Shown piece after piece: positions 45,032-53,652 of a DNA stretch of 64,000 nucleotides. The stretch comes from Elusimicrobiales bacterium (GTDB lineage: Bacteria > Elusimicrobiota > Elusimicrobia > Elusimicrobiales > UBA9959). The notes under the pieces were generated by a model. That model was given only the letters and a program-made list of their open reading frames with translations, was not told where the DNA came from and ran no database searches. A program made the translations under genes and the position numbers. The stretch lies in the NCBI GenBank assembly GCA_028713125.1, contig JAQTOU010000004.1, positions 62,001 to 126,000 on the forward strand, given 5' to 3'. The first letter of the stretch is position 1. Every line of letters starts with the position of its first letter.

Positions 45032-47023
45032 ATGGTTAAACTGATACTCGCTTTGCACAACCACCAGCCTGTCGGCAATTTCGACAGCGTGCTGGAGGAG
45101 GCTTATAAGCTCAGCTATAAGCCTTTCTTCGACGTGCTGGAGCGCCATCCCGGCGTGCGCGTCTCCGTGCACTTCTCGGGCATCCTTTACGACTGGCTGG
45201 AAGAGCGGCACCCGGATTATCTCGACCGTCTCGCCGCCCTCGTGAGCGCCGGCCGGCTGGAAATACTTTCCGGCGGCTACTATGAGCCGATCCTGGCGCT
45301 GCTGCCGGAAGAGGACCGCCGCGGCCAGGTGAACATGATGCGGGATTATATCCGCCGCCGCTTCTCCACCGATCCGGGCGGCCTGTGGCTGGCCGAGCGA
45401 GTCTGGGAACCGGAACTTGCGGGCTCGCTCTCCGCGATGAACGTCGGCTATACCGCGCTCGACGACGTGCATTTCTTCTCCGCCGGCTTCGACGAAAAAC
45501 AGCTGACCGGCCGCTTCACCACCGAATACGGCGGCCGCCACCTGGACGTCTTTCCCATCAACCACCGCCTGCGCTATCTGATGCCTTTCGCCGAACCGCA
45601 GAAGACCATAGACTACCTGAAGACTTTCAAGGGCGAGGATTCCGTGCTGGTGATGGCCGACGACGGGGAGAAATTCGGCCTGTGGCCCGGAACCCACGAG
45701 CTGGTCTATACCAAGGGCTGGCTGGAGAAGCTGTTCGGCCTGCTCGAAAAAAATTCCTCCTGGCTGTCCACCGCCCGCTTCTCGGACTGCCTGGCCGCTC
45801 CTTCGAAGGGCCTGGCCTATCTGCCCACCACTTCGTACCATGAACTTTCCCAGTGGTCGCTGCCGCATGAAAAGTCGCGTAAGCTCGCGGCCCTCTGGGA
45901 AGGCTCCGCCGAGGAGATCCGCCCGCTCCTGCGCGGCGGCTACTTCCGCAATTTTTTCTCGAAGTACCCGGAAGCCAACCGCCTTTACCGCCGGATGCTG
46001 TGGGCCAGCCGCAAAGTGCGCGCTTCCGGTACGGGCCTCGGCCTGGCGAACCTCTACAAGTCCCAGTGCAACTGCGGCTACTGGCACGGCGTTTTCGGCG
46101 GGATCTACCTGCCCCATATCCGCATGGCGGTCTACAGGAATATCCTGGAAGCGGAAAGCTCCCTGCCGACGGGGCGCGGCGCGCCGCGGTTCAAGCTGGC
46201 GCATGAGGACTGGGACGCCGACGGCAGGCCCGAACTGCTGGCCGAAGGCGAGAAAGCCAATTTTTATTTCTCGCCGGCGAAGGGCGGCGGCCTGTGGGAG
46301 TGGGACTATAAGCCGCGCCGCGTTAATTTCGGCTCCATAGTGTGGCGCCATCCCGAGGCTTACCACGAGGGCGAGGCTAAAGGCATAGCGGTCAGCGAAA
46401 AGCGCCGCGCGGCCGAAGCGGAACTGAAGAAAGATCTTGTGTACGACTGGCACCCGCGGATGTGCCTGCTCGACCATTTCCTCCACCCGGACACCGTCCC
46501 CGGGGCTTTCGAAAAAGCTTCTTACGGGGAGCAGGGCGACTTCGTGCTCGGCGAATATTCCTACAAGCATTCCGAGGAGGCCGAGGGCCTGCTCATCAAG
46601 TTCAGCCGGGAAGGTACGGTCTGGTCCGGCCACGGCCGCGTCCCGGTCCGCGTGGAGAAAGACGTGCTGCTGAAGCATGACGGCTCCTGGCAGGCCGCCT
46701 ACAAGGTGACCAACCTCGGCGGGGCCCGCGCGGATTTCTGGTTCGGTCCCGAGCTCTCCCTGGCTTTCTCCGGCTATGCCGCCTGCCCGCGCGGGGAGTT
46801 CAAAGGCGTCACCACCAAAGCTTTTCCCGACCAGGTCTACGGCGGGGTGGAGCTGGAGTTCTCCGAGCCGCTGGACCTCTGGACCTTCCCGCTTGAAACC
46901 ATTTCCCGCTCCGAGGAAGGGGCCGAGAAAACCTACCAGGGCGCGGTAATGCTGGCTCATTCTAAGCGGCGGCTCGAGGCCGGCGCCTCTTTCACCTTCA
47001 AACTGGAGGTGCGCCCCCTGTGA
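45032..47023 (+). CDS. GH57 4-alpha-glucanotransferase / alpha-amylase
   Basis: 663 residues, the length of the Thermococcus litoralis glucanotransferase group. GH57 motifs in order: LHNHQPVG (9-16), GGYYEPI, the nucleophile region WLAERVWEP with Glu122, and VMADDGEKFG with Asp210-Asp211 as the acid/base region. The C-terminal beta-sandwich part (WHPRMCLLDHFLHPD and ELSLAFSGYAACPRG) resembles DUF1925/DUF1926 domains of this group. No signal peptide, so it acts in the cytoplasm on maltodextrin or glycogen. Its stop overlaps the EIIC GTG by four bases, placing it inside the PTS operon. No strong ribosome site precedes the ATG. Confidence 0.9.
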   Translation: MVKLILALHNHQPVGNFDSVLEEAYKLSYKPFFDVLERHPGVRVSVHFSGILYDWLEERHPDYLDRLAALVSAGRLEILSGGYYEPILALLPEEDRRGQVNMMRDYIRRRFSTDPGGLWLAERVWEPELAGSLSAMNVGYTALDDVHFFSAGFDEKQLTGRFTTEYGGRHLDVFPINHRLRYLMPFAEPQKTIDYLKTFKGEDSVLVMADDGEKFGLWPGTHELVYTKGWLEKLFGLLEKNSSWLSTARFSDCLAAPSKGLAYLPTTSYHELSQWSLPHEKSRKLAALWEGSAEEIRPLLRGGYFRNFFSKYPEANRLYRRMLWASRKVRASGTGLGLANLYKSQCNCGYWHGVFGGIYLPHIRMAVYRNILEAESSLPTGRGAPRFKLAHEDWDADGRPELLAEGEKANFYFSPAKGGGLWEWDYKPRRVNFGSIVWRHPEAYHEGEAKGIAVSEKRRAAEAELKKDLVYDWHPRMCLLDHFLHPDTVPGAFEKASYGEQGDFVLGEYSYKHSEEAEGLLIKFSREGTVWSGHGRVPVRVEKDVLLKHDGSWQAAYKVTNLGGARADFWFGPELSLAFSGYAACPRGEFKGVTTKAFPDQVYGGVELEFSEPLDLWTFPLETISRSEEGAEKTYQGAVMLAHSKRRLEAGASFTFKLEVRPL

Positions 47024-47634
47024 TCGCTATTTTCAAGGCGGTTCTCTCTTCGGCCCTGGCGGGCCTCCTCGGCCTGGACGCGGTACAGGCCGGGCAGTTC
47101 CTTTTTTCGCGCCCCGCTTTCGTCGGACCGGTGCTCGGCTGGCTGAACGGCTGCCCGCTGGACGGAGCGCGGCTCGGGATCCTGCTGGAACTGCTCTATA
47201 TAGATTTCATCCCCGTAGGCGGCGTGGTTCCTCCCAACGGGACGGCCGCCGCCGCCGTCGGCGTCCTGGCGCATTCGGCGGGGGGGCTGCCGCCTTCGCT
47301 CTCTTTTTTCCTCGGCTTGGCGGCGGGCACCGCTTTCTCTTCCATAGAATACCGGCTCCGGGCCTCCCGCTCTCCGTGGAACGGGGAGATAGAGGAACAG
47401 GTCAAAGCCGGTAATTTTTCCCTCCGGCCCTGGCTGGCCAAGTCGCTCCTCGTGGAGAACGCCGTGATGGGCGCTTATGTCCTTTGCTGGGCGGCCCTGG
47501 CGGCCTGCCTGGCCTGCCTGCCCGGCATAAGCGCGCTTTATCCGGGCACCGATTTCGCTTTTACGCTTATGCCCTGGCTGGGCCTGAGCGGCCTGTATTT
47601 CAGGTTCAGAACCCAGATCTATAAGAAGGGGTAA
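47020..47634 (+). CDS. PTS mannose-family EIIC subunit (short)
   Basis: 204 residues beginning with GTG, overlapping the GH57 stop as GTGA. Several hydrophobic helices are visible, with family features in the N-terminal half: LDAVQAGQFLFSRPAFVGP and LELLYIDFIPVGGVVPPNG. Typical EIIC-Man proteins are about 250-270 residues, so this one is short, with the shortfall towards the C-terminus. It ends with FRFRTQIYKKG. Whether it still transports sugar is open. Confidence 0.82.
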   Translation: MIAIFKAVLSSALAGLLGLDAVQAGQFLFSRPAFVGPVLGWLNGCPLDGARLGILLELLYIDFIPVGGVVPPNGTAAAAVGVLAHSAGGLPPSLSFFLGLAAGTAFSSIEYRLRASRSPWNGEIEEQVKAGNFSLRPWLAKSLLVENAVMGAYVLCWAALAACLACLPGISALYPGTDFAFTLMPWLGLSGLYFRFRTQIYKKG

Positions 47635-47738
47635 TCGAGAATCGAAAGTCGAAAATCGAGAATCGGGGAATGAAGAGTCAAGAGTCGGGGGTCGAGCGAA
47701 GCGAGACTGTGCTTGTCGGGAATCGAAGAGAAGAAGAG
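47635..47738 (+). repeat. Heptanucleotide repeat array (single orientation)
   Basis: About 100 bases of tcgagaa, tcgaaag, tcgaaaa, tcgagaa, tcgggga units with a seven-base period, decaying to tcaagag, tcggggg, tcgagcg. It fills the EIIC-EIID gap and happens to stay open in the EIID frame. Confidence 0.75.
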
Positions 47739-47750
47739 CTTAATTTTTTT

Positions 47751-48584
47751 ATGTTTTTTAAGATGTTTTTAAGATCGTTTTTTATTCAGGCGGGCTGGAA
47801 TTACGAAAGGTTCCAGAACCTGGGGTTCGCTTTTTGCTTGCAGCCGGCGCTGAAGAAGATCTACCCGGACCGGGAAAAAATGAAGGCGGCCATGCTCCGG
47901 CATTTGGCGATCTTCAATACTCAGCCTTATATGGCCTCTTTCGTGATCGGCAATATCGCGGGTTTCGAGGCGCAGGTCGCGGCCTCGCCCGATCCGGAGG
48001 CCCGGCTTAAGAGCATGCCGGGGGTCAAACAGGCGCTGGCCTCGAGTTTCGCCTCTATAGGGGACCGGATCTTCTGGGGCAGGCTGAAGCCGATGACGAC
48101 GCAGATCTGCCTGCTGGTCTGGGCCGCCGGCGGTTTTTACGGCTGGCTTTTTCCCGGAGTAGAGACGCCGGTCGCCACGGCCCTCCTGCTGGCCGGCCCG
48201 CTGGCGGGAATAGTTTTTTATTCGGCCTTCGCGCTTCACTGGCGCTGGCATGGGCTCAAAACCGGCTACGCCTGCGGCGGGTCTTCGTCCTGCGGCCTGG
48301 ACTGCATGGACTGGTCCAGGCTGATACGGGTGCTCAGCACTTCGGGGTTTTTAATGTCGGTGGCTATCGTGCTGGTGTCTTTCGGCCTGCTGGCCGCCCT
48401 GAACTACTCGCCGCTGGTAAGCCGCGGGGAATTCTATCTGAAACTGGCGCTGCCGCTGTGCGTCCTGGCCCTGCACCGCCTTACCAGGCATTTCGGCAAA
48501 TCGGTGTTTTTCGCGGCCGGCCTGATCCTGGCCGCTTCGGTAGCCGGCGTCAGCCTGCTTAATCTTCGGTCCTTCGGTCTATAA
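47751..48584 (+). CDS. PTS mannose-family EIID subunit
   Basis: 277 residues from the ATG at 47751. The open frame extends back to 47670, but those residues are translated heptad repeat. Family features: SFFIQAGWNYERFQNLGFAF near the start, FNTQPYMASFVIGNIAGFEA, and GDRIFWGRLKPMTTQICLLV. Membrane helices lie in the C-terminal half. A Cys-rich stretch (YACGGSSSCGLDCMDWS) is not typical and might bind metal or form disulfides. With EIIC it would form the membrane channel. Confidence 0.9.
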   Translation: MFFKMFLRSFFIQAGWNYERFQNLGFAFCLQPALKKIYPDREKMKAAMLRHLAIFNTQPYMASFVIGNIAGFEAQVAASPDPEARLKSMPGVKQALASSFASIGDRIFWGRLKPMTTQICLLVWAAGGFYGWLFPGVETPVATALLLAGPLAGIVFYSAFALHWRWHGLKTGYACGGSSSCGLDCMDWSRLIRVLSTSGFLMSVAIVLVSFGLLAALNYSPLVSRGEFYLKLALPLCVLALHRLTRHFGKSVFFAAGLILAASVAGVSLLNLRSFGL

Positions 48585-48586
48585 CT

Positions 48587-48853
48587 ATGATCAAAAAATC
48601 AATAACGATAATCAACGAGCTGGGGATACACGCCCGGCCGGCCGGCATGATAGCCAACACCTCTTCGCACTTCGTCTGCGACCTTAAACTCATAAAGGAC
48701 GGGATGGAGGTCAACGCCAAGAGCATCATGGGCATCATGACGCTGGCCGCCGGGAAAGGCAGCATTATAGAGGTGATCGCCAAGGGGAAGGACGAGGCCG
48801 CCGCCGTCGCGGCCATAGCGGACCTTTTCATCCGCAAATTCGACGAGGATTGA
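48587..48853 (+). CDS. ptsH: Phosphocarrier protein HPr
   Basis: 88 residues, full length. His15 sits in GIHARPAG, the EI phosphorylation site. Ser46 sits in NAKSIMGIM, the HPr-kinase site, matching the hprK gene upstream. Start is two bases after the EIID stop, and the stop overlaps the leader of the EI gene. Confidence 0.96.
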   Translation: MIKKSITIINELGIHARPAGMIANTSSHFVCDLKLIKDGMEVNAKSIMGIMTLAAGKGSIIEVIAKGKDEAAAVAAIADLFIRKFDED

Positions 48854-48861
48854 GAGCAAAT

Positions 48862-50589
48862 ATGCTTATAAAAAAAGGTGTACCGGCTAGCCTGGGCATA
48901 GCCATAGGCAAGGCGCATATCGTTAAGGAGGAGAACATCCTTATCGAGCAGAAGGAGATCGCGCCGGAAAAACTCAAGGCCGAGGTCAAGCGCTTTAAAG
49001 AGGCGCTGGACAAGACCAAGCTGGACCTGGACGCCATCCGCGCCAAGATCCTCACCGTGCTCGGGAAGAACCACGCCAAGCTGATAGACGCCCACCACCT
49101 TATCCTGCAGGACCCGCTGATCACCAAGGAAGTTCCCCAGCTGATCATGTCCAGGCATATGAACGCCGAGTTCGCCCTGTCCGAGGTCCTGGACAAGGCC
49201 GAAGAGCAGTTCGAGAAGATAGACGACGAGTTCTTCCACGAGCGGAAGCACGACGTCTTCGACGTGGGCAAAAAAATAATTTCCAACCTGGTGAACAGCG
49301 AGAAGACCTCGCTGAAGGACATCAAGGAGCCGGTGATCATCGTCGCGCACAACCTTTATCCTTCGGATACGCTCCATATCCGCGAGACCAACAAGGTCCT
49401 GGGCTTCTGCATGGACCTGGGCTCCAAGTCCAGCCACACCGCCATTTTCGCGCAGAGCATGGGCATTCCCGCGGTGGTCGGCCTCTCCGATATCAGCCGC
49501 CAGATCCAGAGCGGCGACAGCCTGGTGGTGGACGGCGAGCAGGGCATGGTGATAATCTCCCCGACGCCGGAGATCATAGCGAAGTATAAAGCGCGCAAGG
49601 AAGAGCTGCAGAAGCAGGAGCACTTTTTCCACCGCCTGAAGGGCCTGCCGGCTACCACGCGCGACGGGCACAAGATCAGCCTGATGTGCAACCTGGATTC
49701 GGCCGAGGACGCGCCGGAGCTGGCCACGGTCAAGGCGGAAGGCGTGGGCCTTTACCGCACCGAATTCCTGTACATGAACCGCGACTCCGTGCCCTCCGAG
49801 GAAGAGCAGCTTAAAGCTTACGCTTCGGTGGTGAAGGCCGCGCCCAATATCCCGCTGACGATCCGCACCGCCGACATCGGCGGGGACCGGGCCACGCAGC
49901 TCGGCATCAAGGGGCTCAAGGACGAGCGGAACCCGTTCATGGGCTTCCGCGGCATCCGCCTTTTCATCAAATACCCGGAGCTGCTCAAGACCCAGCTGCG
50001 GGCCATCTACAAGGCCAATACCGAAGGCAATATAAAAATAATGATCCCGATGCTCTCGTCCCTGGACGAGCTGCTGACGGTGAAGCGCGTCGCGCAGGAC
50101 GTGAAGACCGAGCTGGCCGAGGAAGGCTTCGCCGTGAAGAAGGACCCGGAGCTGGGCATCATGGTGGAGATCCCGGCCGCGGCCATCATCCTGGACTCCC
50201 TGCTCGGCGAGATAGATTTCGTCTCGATAGGGACCAACGACCTGGTGCAGTACACCCTCGCGGTGGACCGCATCAACCAGTACGTCTCCGAGCTTTACGA
50301 GCCCTTCCACCCGGCGGTGCTCCGCCTGATCAATCTGGTGGTGCAGACTTCCCACAAGAAGGGCAAGCCGGTGAGCGTCTGCGGCGAGATGGCCTCGGAC
50401 CCTTTCGCCATCCCGCTGCTGGTGGGCATGGGCGTGGATATCCTCTCGGTGCCTGCGAAGATGTACCTGCGCTCGAAGCACGCCGTCAGGGCGATGAGCT
50501 TTGAAAAATTCTCCGGCATAGCCCAGCGCGCGCTGAGCCTGCCGACCTCCGAAGAAATACGGAGACTTGTAGAGGAAGAAGTGAAGTAA
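48862..50589 (+). CDS. ptsI: PTS enzyme I (phosphoenolpyruvate-protein phosphotransferase)
   Basis: 575 residues from the ATG at 48862; a TTG at 48850 would overlap ptsH. The active histidine is His192 in KSSHTAIFA. The PEP-binding barrel shows GLYRTEFLYM, GFRGIRLF, and the signature GIMVEIPAAAIILD with IGTNDLVQYTLAVDR. The final catalytic Cys lies in KPVSVCGEMA. All parts needed to start the phosphorelay from PEP to HPr are present. Last gene of the PTS operon; a heptad inverted repeat follows. Confidence 0.96.
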   Translation: MLIKKGVPASLGIAIGKAHIVKEENILIEQKEIAPEKLKAEVKRFKEALDKTKLDLDAIRAKILTVLGKNHAKLIDAHHLILQDPLITKEVPQLIMSRHMNAEFALSEVLDKAEEQFEKIDDEFFHERKHDVFDVGKKIISNLVNSEKTSLKDIKEPVIIVAHNLYPSDTLHIRETNKVLGFCMDLGSKSSHTAIFAQSMGIPAVVGLSDISRQIQSGDSLVVDGEQGMVIISPTPEIIAKYKARKEELQKQEHFFHRLKGLPATTRDGHKISLMCNLDSAEDAPELATVKAEGVGLYRTEFLYMNRDSVPSEEEQLKAYASVVKAAPNIPLTIRTADIGGDRATQLGIKGLKDERNPFMGFRGIRLFIKYPELLKTQLRAIYKANTEGNIKIMIPMLSSLDELLTVKRVAQDVKTELAEEGFAVKKDPELGIMVEIPAAAIILDSLLGEIDFVSIGTNDLVQYTLAVDRINQYVSELYEPFHPAVLRLINLVVQTSHKKGKPVSVCGEMASDPFAIPLLVGMGVDILSVPAKMYLRSKHAVRAMSFEKFSGIAQRALSLPTSEEIRRLVEEEVK

Positions 50590-50593
50590 GAAC

Positions 50594-50684
50594 AATCGAA
50601 GATCGAAAATCGGAGACCGAAGATCAATGAGTTCTTTATTCCCGATTCTGGATTTTCGACTTTCGATTCCCGATTTTCGATTTA
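50594..50684. repeat. Inverted heptanucleotide repeat (hairpin-forming) between ptsI and lepA
   Basis: The left arm (about 50594-50627) has tcgaaga, tcgaaaa, tcggaga, ccgaaga units. The right arm (about 50642-50684) has the complement (gattttcga, ctttcga, ttcccga, ttttcga). Together they can fold into a long imperfect hairpin; the right arm ends only a few bases before the lepA ATG. Confidence 0.75.
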
Positions 50685-50688
50685 ATTT

Positions 50689-52497
50689 ATGAACATACGT
50701 AATTTTTCCATCATAGCCCATATAGACCACGGCAAATCCACGCTGGCAGACCGCTTCATCAATATCACCAATACGGTCCCGGACCGGCAGATGAAAGAGC
50801 AGTTCCTGGACGGGATGGAGCTGGAGCGCGAGCGCGGCATAACCATCAAGGCGAAAGCCGTGCGCATGCTTTACACTTCCGACTCGGGCGAGGAATACAT
50901 ACTTAATCTCATCGACACCCCGGGCCACGTGGACTTCTCCTACGAAGTCTCCCGCGCGATGGCCGCCTGCGAGGGCGCTATCCTGCTTGTGGACGCTTCG
51001 CAGGGCGTTGAAGCCCAGACCCTGGCGCACGCGCATCTGGCGCAGTCGCTGGGCCTCACCATCATCCCGGTCATCAACAAGATAGACCTGGAGCACGCGA
51101 ACCCCGACGCCACCGAGGAGCAGATCTGGGAAGTCCTGAAGGACCCCAAGGACTCCTCGCGCATCAGCGCCAAGGACGGCCGCGGCGCGCGCGAAGTCCT
51201 GGAGCGAGTGATAAAAGAGATCCCCGCCCCGACCGGCTCCGCTGACAAGCCGCTGAAAGCGCTGGTCTTCGACTCTTTCTACGACGTATACAAAGGCGTG
51301 GTCATCTACACCCGCGTGGTGGACGGCGCTATCTCCGCCGGCAAATACATCACTTTCCATTCCAAGGGGACCAGCTATAAAGTGGAGGAAGTCGGCTATC
51401 TCACGCCGAAACTGATAAAGGCGGACTCTATAAAGACCGGCGAGGTGGGCTATATCATAGCCGGCATCCGCGACATCCACGAGATAAAGATGGGCGACAC
51501 CATCTTTGAGAAGAATTACCCGATCGACGCCCCGCTGCCCGGCTACAAGGAAGTGAACCCCGTGGTGTTCGCGGGTTTCTACCCGGTGAACACCACGGAT
51601 TACACGGCCCTCAAGACCGCTATCGAGAAGCTTAACCTCACGGACTCGTCTTTCAATTTCCAGGGCGAGACCTCGAAGGCCCTGGGCTTCGGCTTCCGCC
51701 TCGGCTTCATGGGCCTGCTCCACCTCGACATCATCCGCGAGCGCATCGAGCGCGAGTTCAATATCCCGCTTATCGCCACCAACCCGAACGTCATCTACAA
51801 AGTGCAGGCCAAGGACAAGCAGGGCCTGAAGGGGAAATACGTCGAGGTGACCAACCCGGCGGACTTCCCTCATTACGGCGACGTGATGGACATCATGGAG
51901 CCGTACGTGCGCGCCAACATCATCGCCCCGCTTCCTTATATGGAAGGGATCATGAATTTGCTCAAGGACAAGCGCGGCGAGCATATCAAGATAGAATATA
52001 TCTCCACTACCCGCGTGATCGTGGAATACTATCTCCCGCTCTCCGAGATCATCCTCGACTTCTACGATAAGTTGAAGTCCGTGTCCCGCGGCTACGCTTC
52101 CTTCGACTACGAGCCTTACGAATACCGGTCCTCCGACATGGTGAAGATCGAGATCCTGCTTCACAGCGAATCCGTGGACGCGCTGTCGTTCATCACGCAC
52201 CGCACGCGGGCGCTGCATAACTCGCGCCAGATCTGCGAGAAGCTCAAGGCGCTGATCCCGAAGCATATGTTCGAGATAGCGGTGCAGGCCCAGGTGGGCG
52301 GCAAGATCATCGCCCGCGAGACCATCGGCGCCATGCGCAAGGACGTGCTGGCCAAGTGCTACGGCGGCGACATCACGCGCAAGCGCAAACTTCTGGAAGC
52401 GCAGAAGGAAGGCAAGCGCAAGATGAAGCTGATGGGCTCGGTGGAGATCCCGCAGGAGGCTTTCATGTCCCTGCTCAAGATCAGCCAGGACAAGTAA
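50689..52497 (+). CDS. lepA: Elongation factor 4 (LepA)
   Basis: 602 residues. G1 is AHIDHGKST, switch II is DTPGHVDFSYE, and NKID is present. The C-terminal LepA-specific domain shows GFRLGFMGLLHLDI and VGGKIIARETIGAMRKDVLAKCYGGD, ending in the KRKLLEAQKEGKRKMK tail. A ribosome-bound GTPase that remodels translocation. No ribosome site precedes the ATG; a repeat arm lies there instead. Confidence 0.97.
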   Translation: MNIRNFSIIAHIDHGKSTLADRFINITNTVPDRQMKEQFLDGMELERERGITIKAKAVRMLYTSDSGEEYILNLIDTPGHVDFSYEVSRAMAACEGAILLVDASQGVEAQTLAHAHLAQSLGLTIIPVINKIDLEHANPDATEEQIWEVLKDPKDSSRISAKDGRGAREVLERVIKEIPAPTGSADKPLKALVFDSFYDVYKGVVIYTRVVDGAISAGKYITFHSKGTSYKVEEVGYLTPKLIKADSIKTGEVGYIIAGIRDIHEIKMGDTIFEKNYPIDAPLPGYKEVNPVVFAGFYPVNTTDYTALKTAIEKLNLTDSSFNFQGETSKALGFGFRLGFMGLLHLDIIRERIEREFNIPLIATNPNVIYKVQAKDKQGLKGKYVEVTNPADFPHYGDVMDIMEPYVRANIIAPLPYMEGIMNLLKDKRGEHIKIEYISTTRVIVEYYLPLSEIILDFYDKLKSVSRGYASFDYEPYEYRSSDMVKIEILLHSESVDALSFITHRTRALHNSRQICEKLKALIPKHMFEIAVQAQVGGKIIARETIGAMRKDVLAKCYGGDITRKRKLLEAQKEGKRKMKLMGSVEIPQEAFMSLLKISQDK

Positions 52498-52510
52498 AGG
52501 GCAACCGCCG

Positions 52511-52530
52511 CGGCCCCCGGGCCGTATATT
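52511..52530 (+). terminator. Weak terminator-like hairpin after lepA
   Basis: CGGCCC and GGGCCG form a tight stem followed by tatatt. The loop is very short and the T-tract poor, so support is limited. Confidence 0.3.
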
Positions 52531-52536
52531 AAGTAG

Positions 52537-52631
52537 GTCGGGAATCGGGAATCGAGAATCAACGAAAAGAATATTTATTAGTTCTGACTCAAGATCCCGG
52601 GTTCTCGATCCTCGATTCGATTTCGATTTGA
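52537..52631. repeat. Inverted heptanucleotide repeat between lepA and lepB
   Basis: The left arm (52537-52562) reads gtcgggaatcgggaatcgag; the right arm (52591-52631) carries the complementary gttctcgatcctcgattcga. The unpaired centre is AT-rich. It closely parallels the element ahead of lepA. Confidence 0.75.
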
Positions 52632-52653
52632 CAACAACTGGAGATAAAACTAC

Positions 52654-53652
52654 ATGGAAGAGAAATTATTCTGGATCGGCGTGCTGATGGGCGTGCATCT
52701 TTTTCTGTCCCACCATTTCAAAGAGAAGGGGAAGTTCAAGCATGACTCGAAGTTCACCCGCGCCTGGCACGCTTTCTTCGCGGCGCTGGTCTCCTTCACG
52801 GGCATGGTGCTCCTGACGGTAAGCCTGGACAACCGCCGCGGCGACGTAGTGACCTCGATGCTGTTCAGCAGCCGGCAGCTTGTTTACGGCGCGCTTGCGG
52901 CGGCCGCCGGGGCCTCTTACGCTTTCTGGCGGAGCCTCGCGAAGAAAACCCCGGTGAAGGACGGGATCAATTCCTCCATCAAGGAGGATATGGAATGGTC
53001 AGAGACCGTTTTCTCGGCCGTGCTCCTGGCCTCGGTGGTGATGTACCTGTTCATCCAGGCCTTCAAGATCCCTTCGGGCTCGATGGAAAGGACCTTCCTT
53101 ATAGGCGACCATCTGTTCGTCAATAAGTTCATCTACGGCTTCCGCATCCCCTACACGAAGAAGAAGATAATTAAATTCCGCCAGGTGAAGAAAGGCGATA
53201 TCATAGTGTTCCAGTTCCCGTCCCTGGACCCGCGCGACTTCCAGTGCGGCGGCAGCCAGTTCGGGAAGGATTTCATCAAGCGCGTGGTGGGCATGCCGGG
53301 CGACAAGGTGGAGGTGAAGGAAGGGCAGCTTTATATAAACGGGGCCAAGGCCGGGGATGAGCCTTACGCGCAGTACCTGGACCAGTTCCGCTACCCCAAG
53401 GGCGCGGATAAAACCGCCCCGGGCGACTACCAGGTCTACTGGGAGAACCGCCTCCTGGGCAAGATGTTCTCCGAGTATATCCGCGACAATTTCGGCCCGG
53501 TCACTGTCCCTCCCGGGCAGTACATGGTCATGGGCGACAACCGCGATAAATCCTGCGACTCCCGCTACTGGGGCGCCGTGCCGGAAGACCTGATAAAAGG
53601 CAAGGCCTGGTTCACTTACTGGCCGCCCGCAAGGATGGGGTTCCCTAAATAA
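52654..53652 (+). CDS. lepB: Signal peptidase I
   Basis: 332 residues. Three hydrophobic helices occur in the first ~155 residues. The serine/lysine dyad is Ser143 in PSGSMERTF and Lys209 in FIKRVVGMPGD. Box E is MGDNRDKSCDSRYWGAV. It removes Sec and Tat signal peptides at the outer face of the inner membrane, relevant to the large exported proteins in this window. The ATG follows GGAGA; the stop abuts the metF start. Confidence 0.95.
   Translation: MEEKLFWIGVLMGVHLFLSHHFKEKGKFKHDSKFTRAWHAFFAALVSFTGMVLLTVSLDNRRGDVVTSMLFSSRQLVYGALAAAAGASYAFWRSLAKKTPVKDGINSSIKEDMEWSETVFSAVLLASVVMYLFIQAFKIPSGSMERTFLIGDHLFVNKFIYGFRIPYTKKKIIKFRQVKKGDIIVFQFPSLDPRDFQCGGSQFGKDFIKRVVGMPGDKVEVKEGQLYINGAKAGDEPYAQYLDQFRYPKGADKTAPGDYQVYWENRLLGKMFSEYIRDNFGPVTVPPGQYMVMGDNRDKSCDSRYWGAVPEDLIKGKAWFTYWPPARMGFPK

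Noticed and set aside
47635-47738. Heptad array considered as CRISPR or phase-variable tract
   Set aside because: Seven-base units with no spacers. It lies in a gap and, with the start placed at 47751, does not alter the reading frame of a gene.
48559-52266. 1,235-residue open frame on the minus strand
   Set aside because: It runs antisense through ptsH, ptsI and lepA, which are certain genes. It has no ribosome site or family motif and includes translated heptad repeat. It is a by-product of GC-rich codons.
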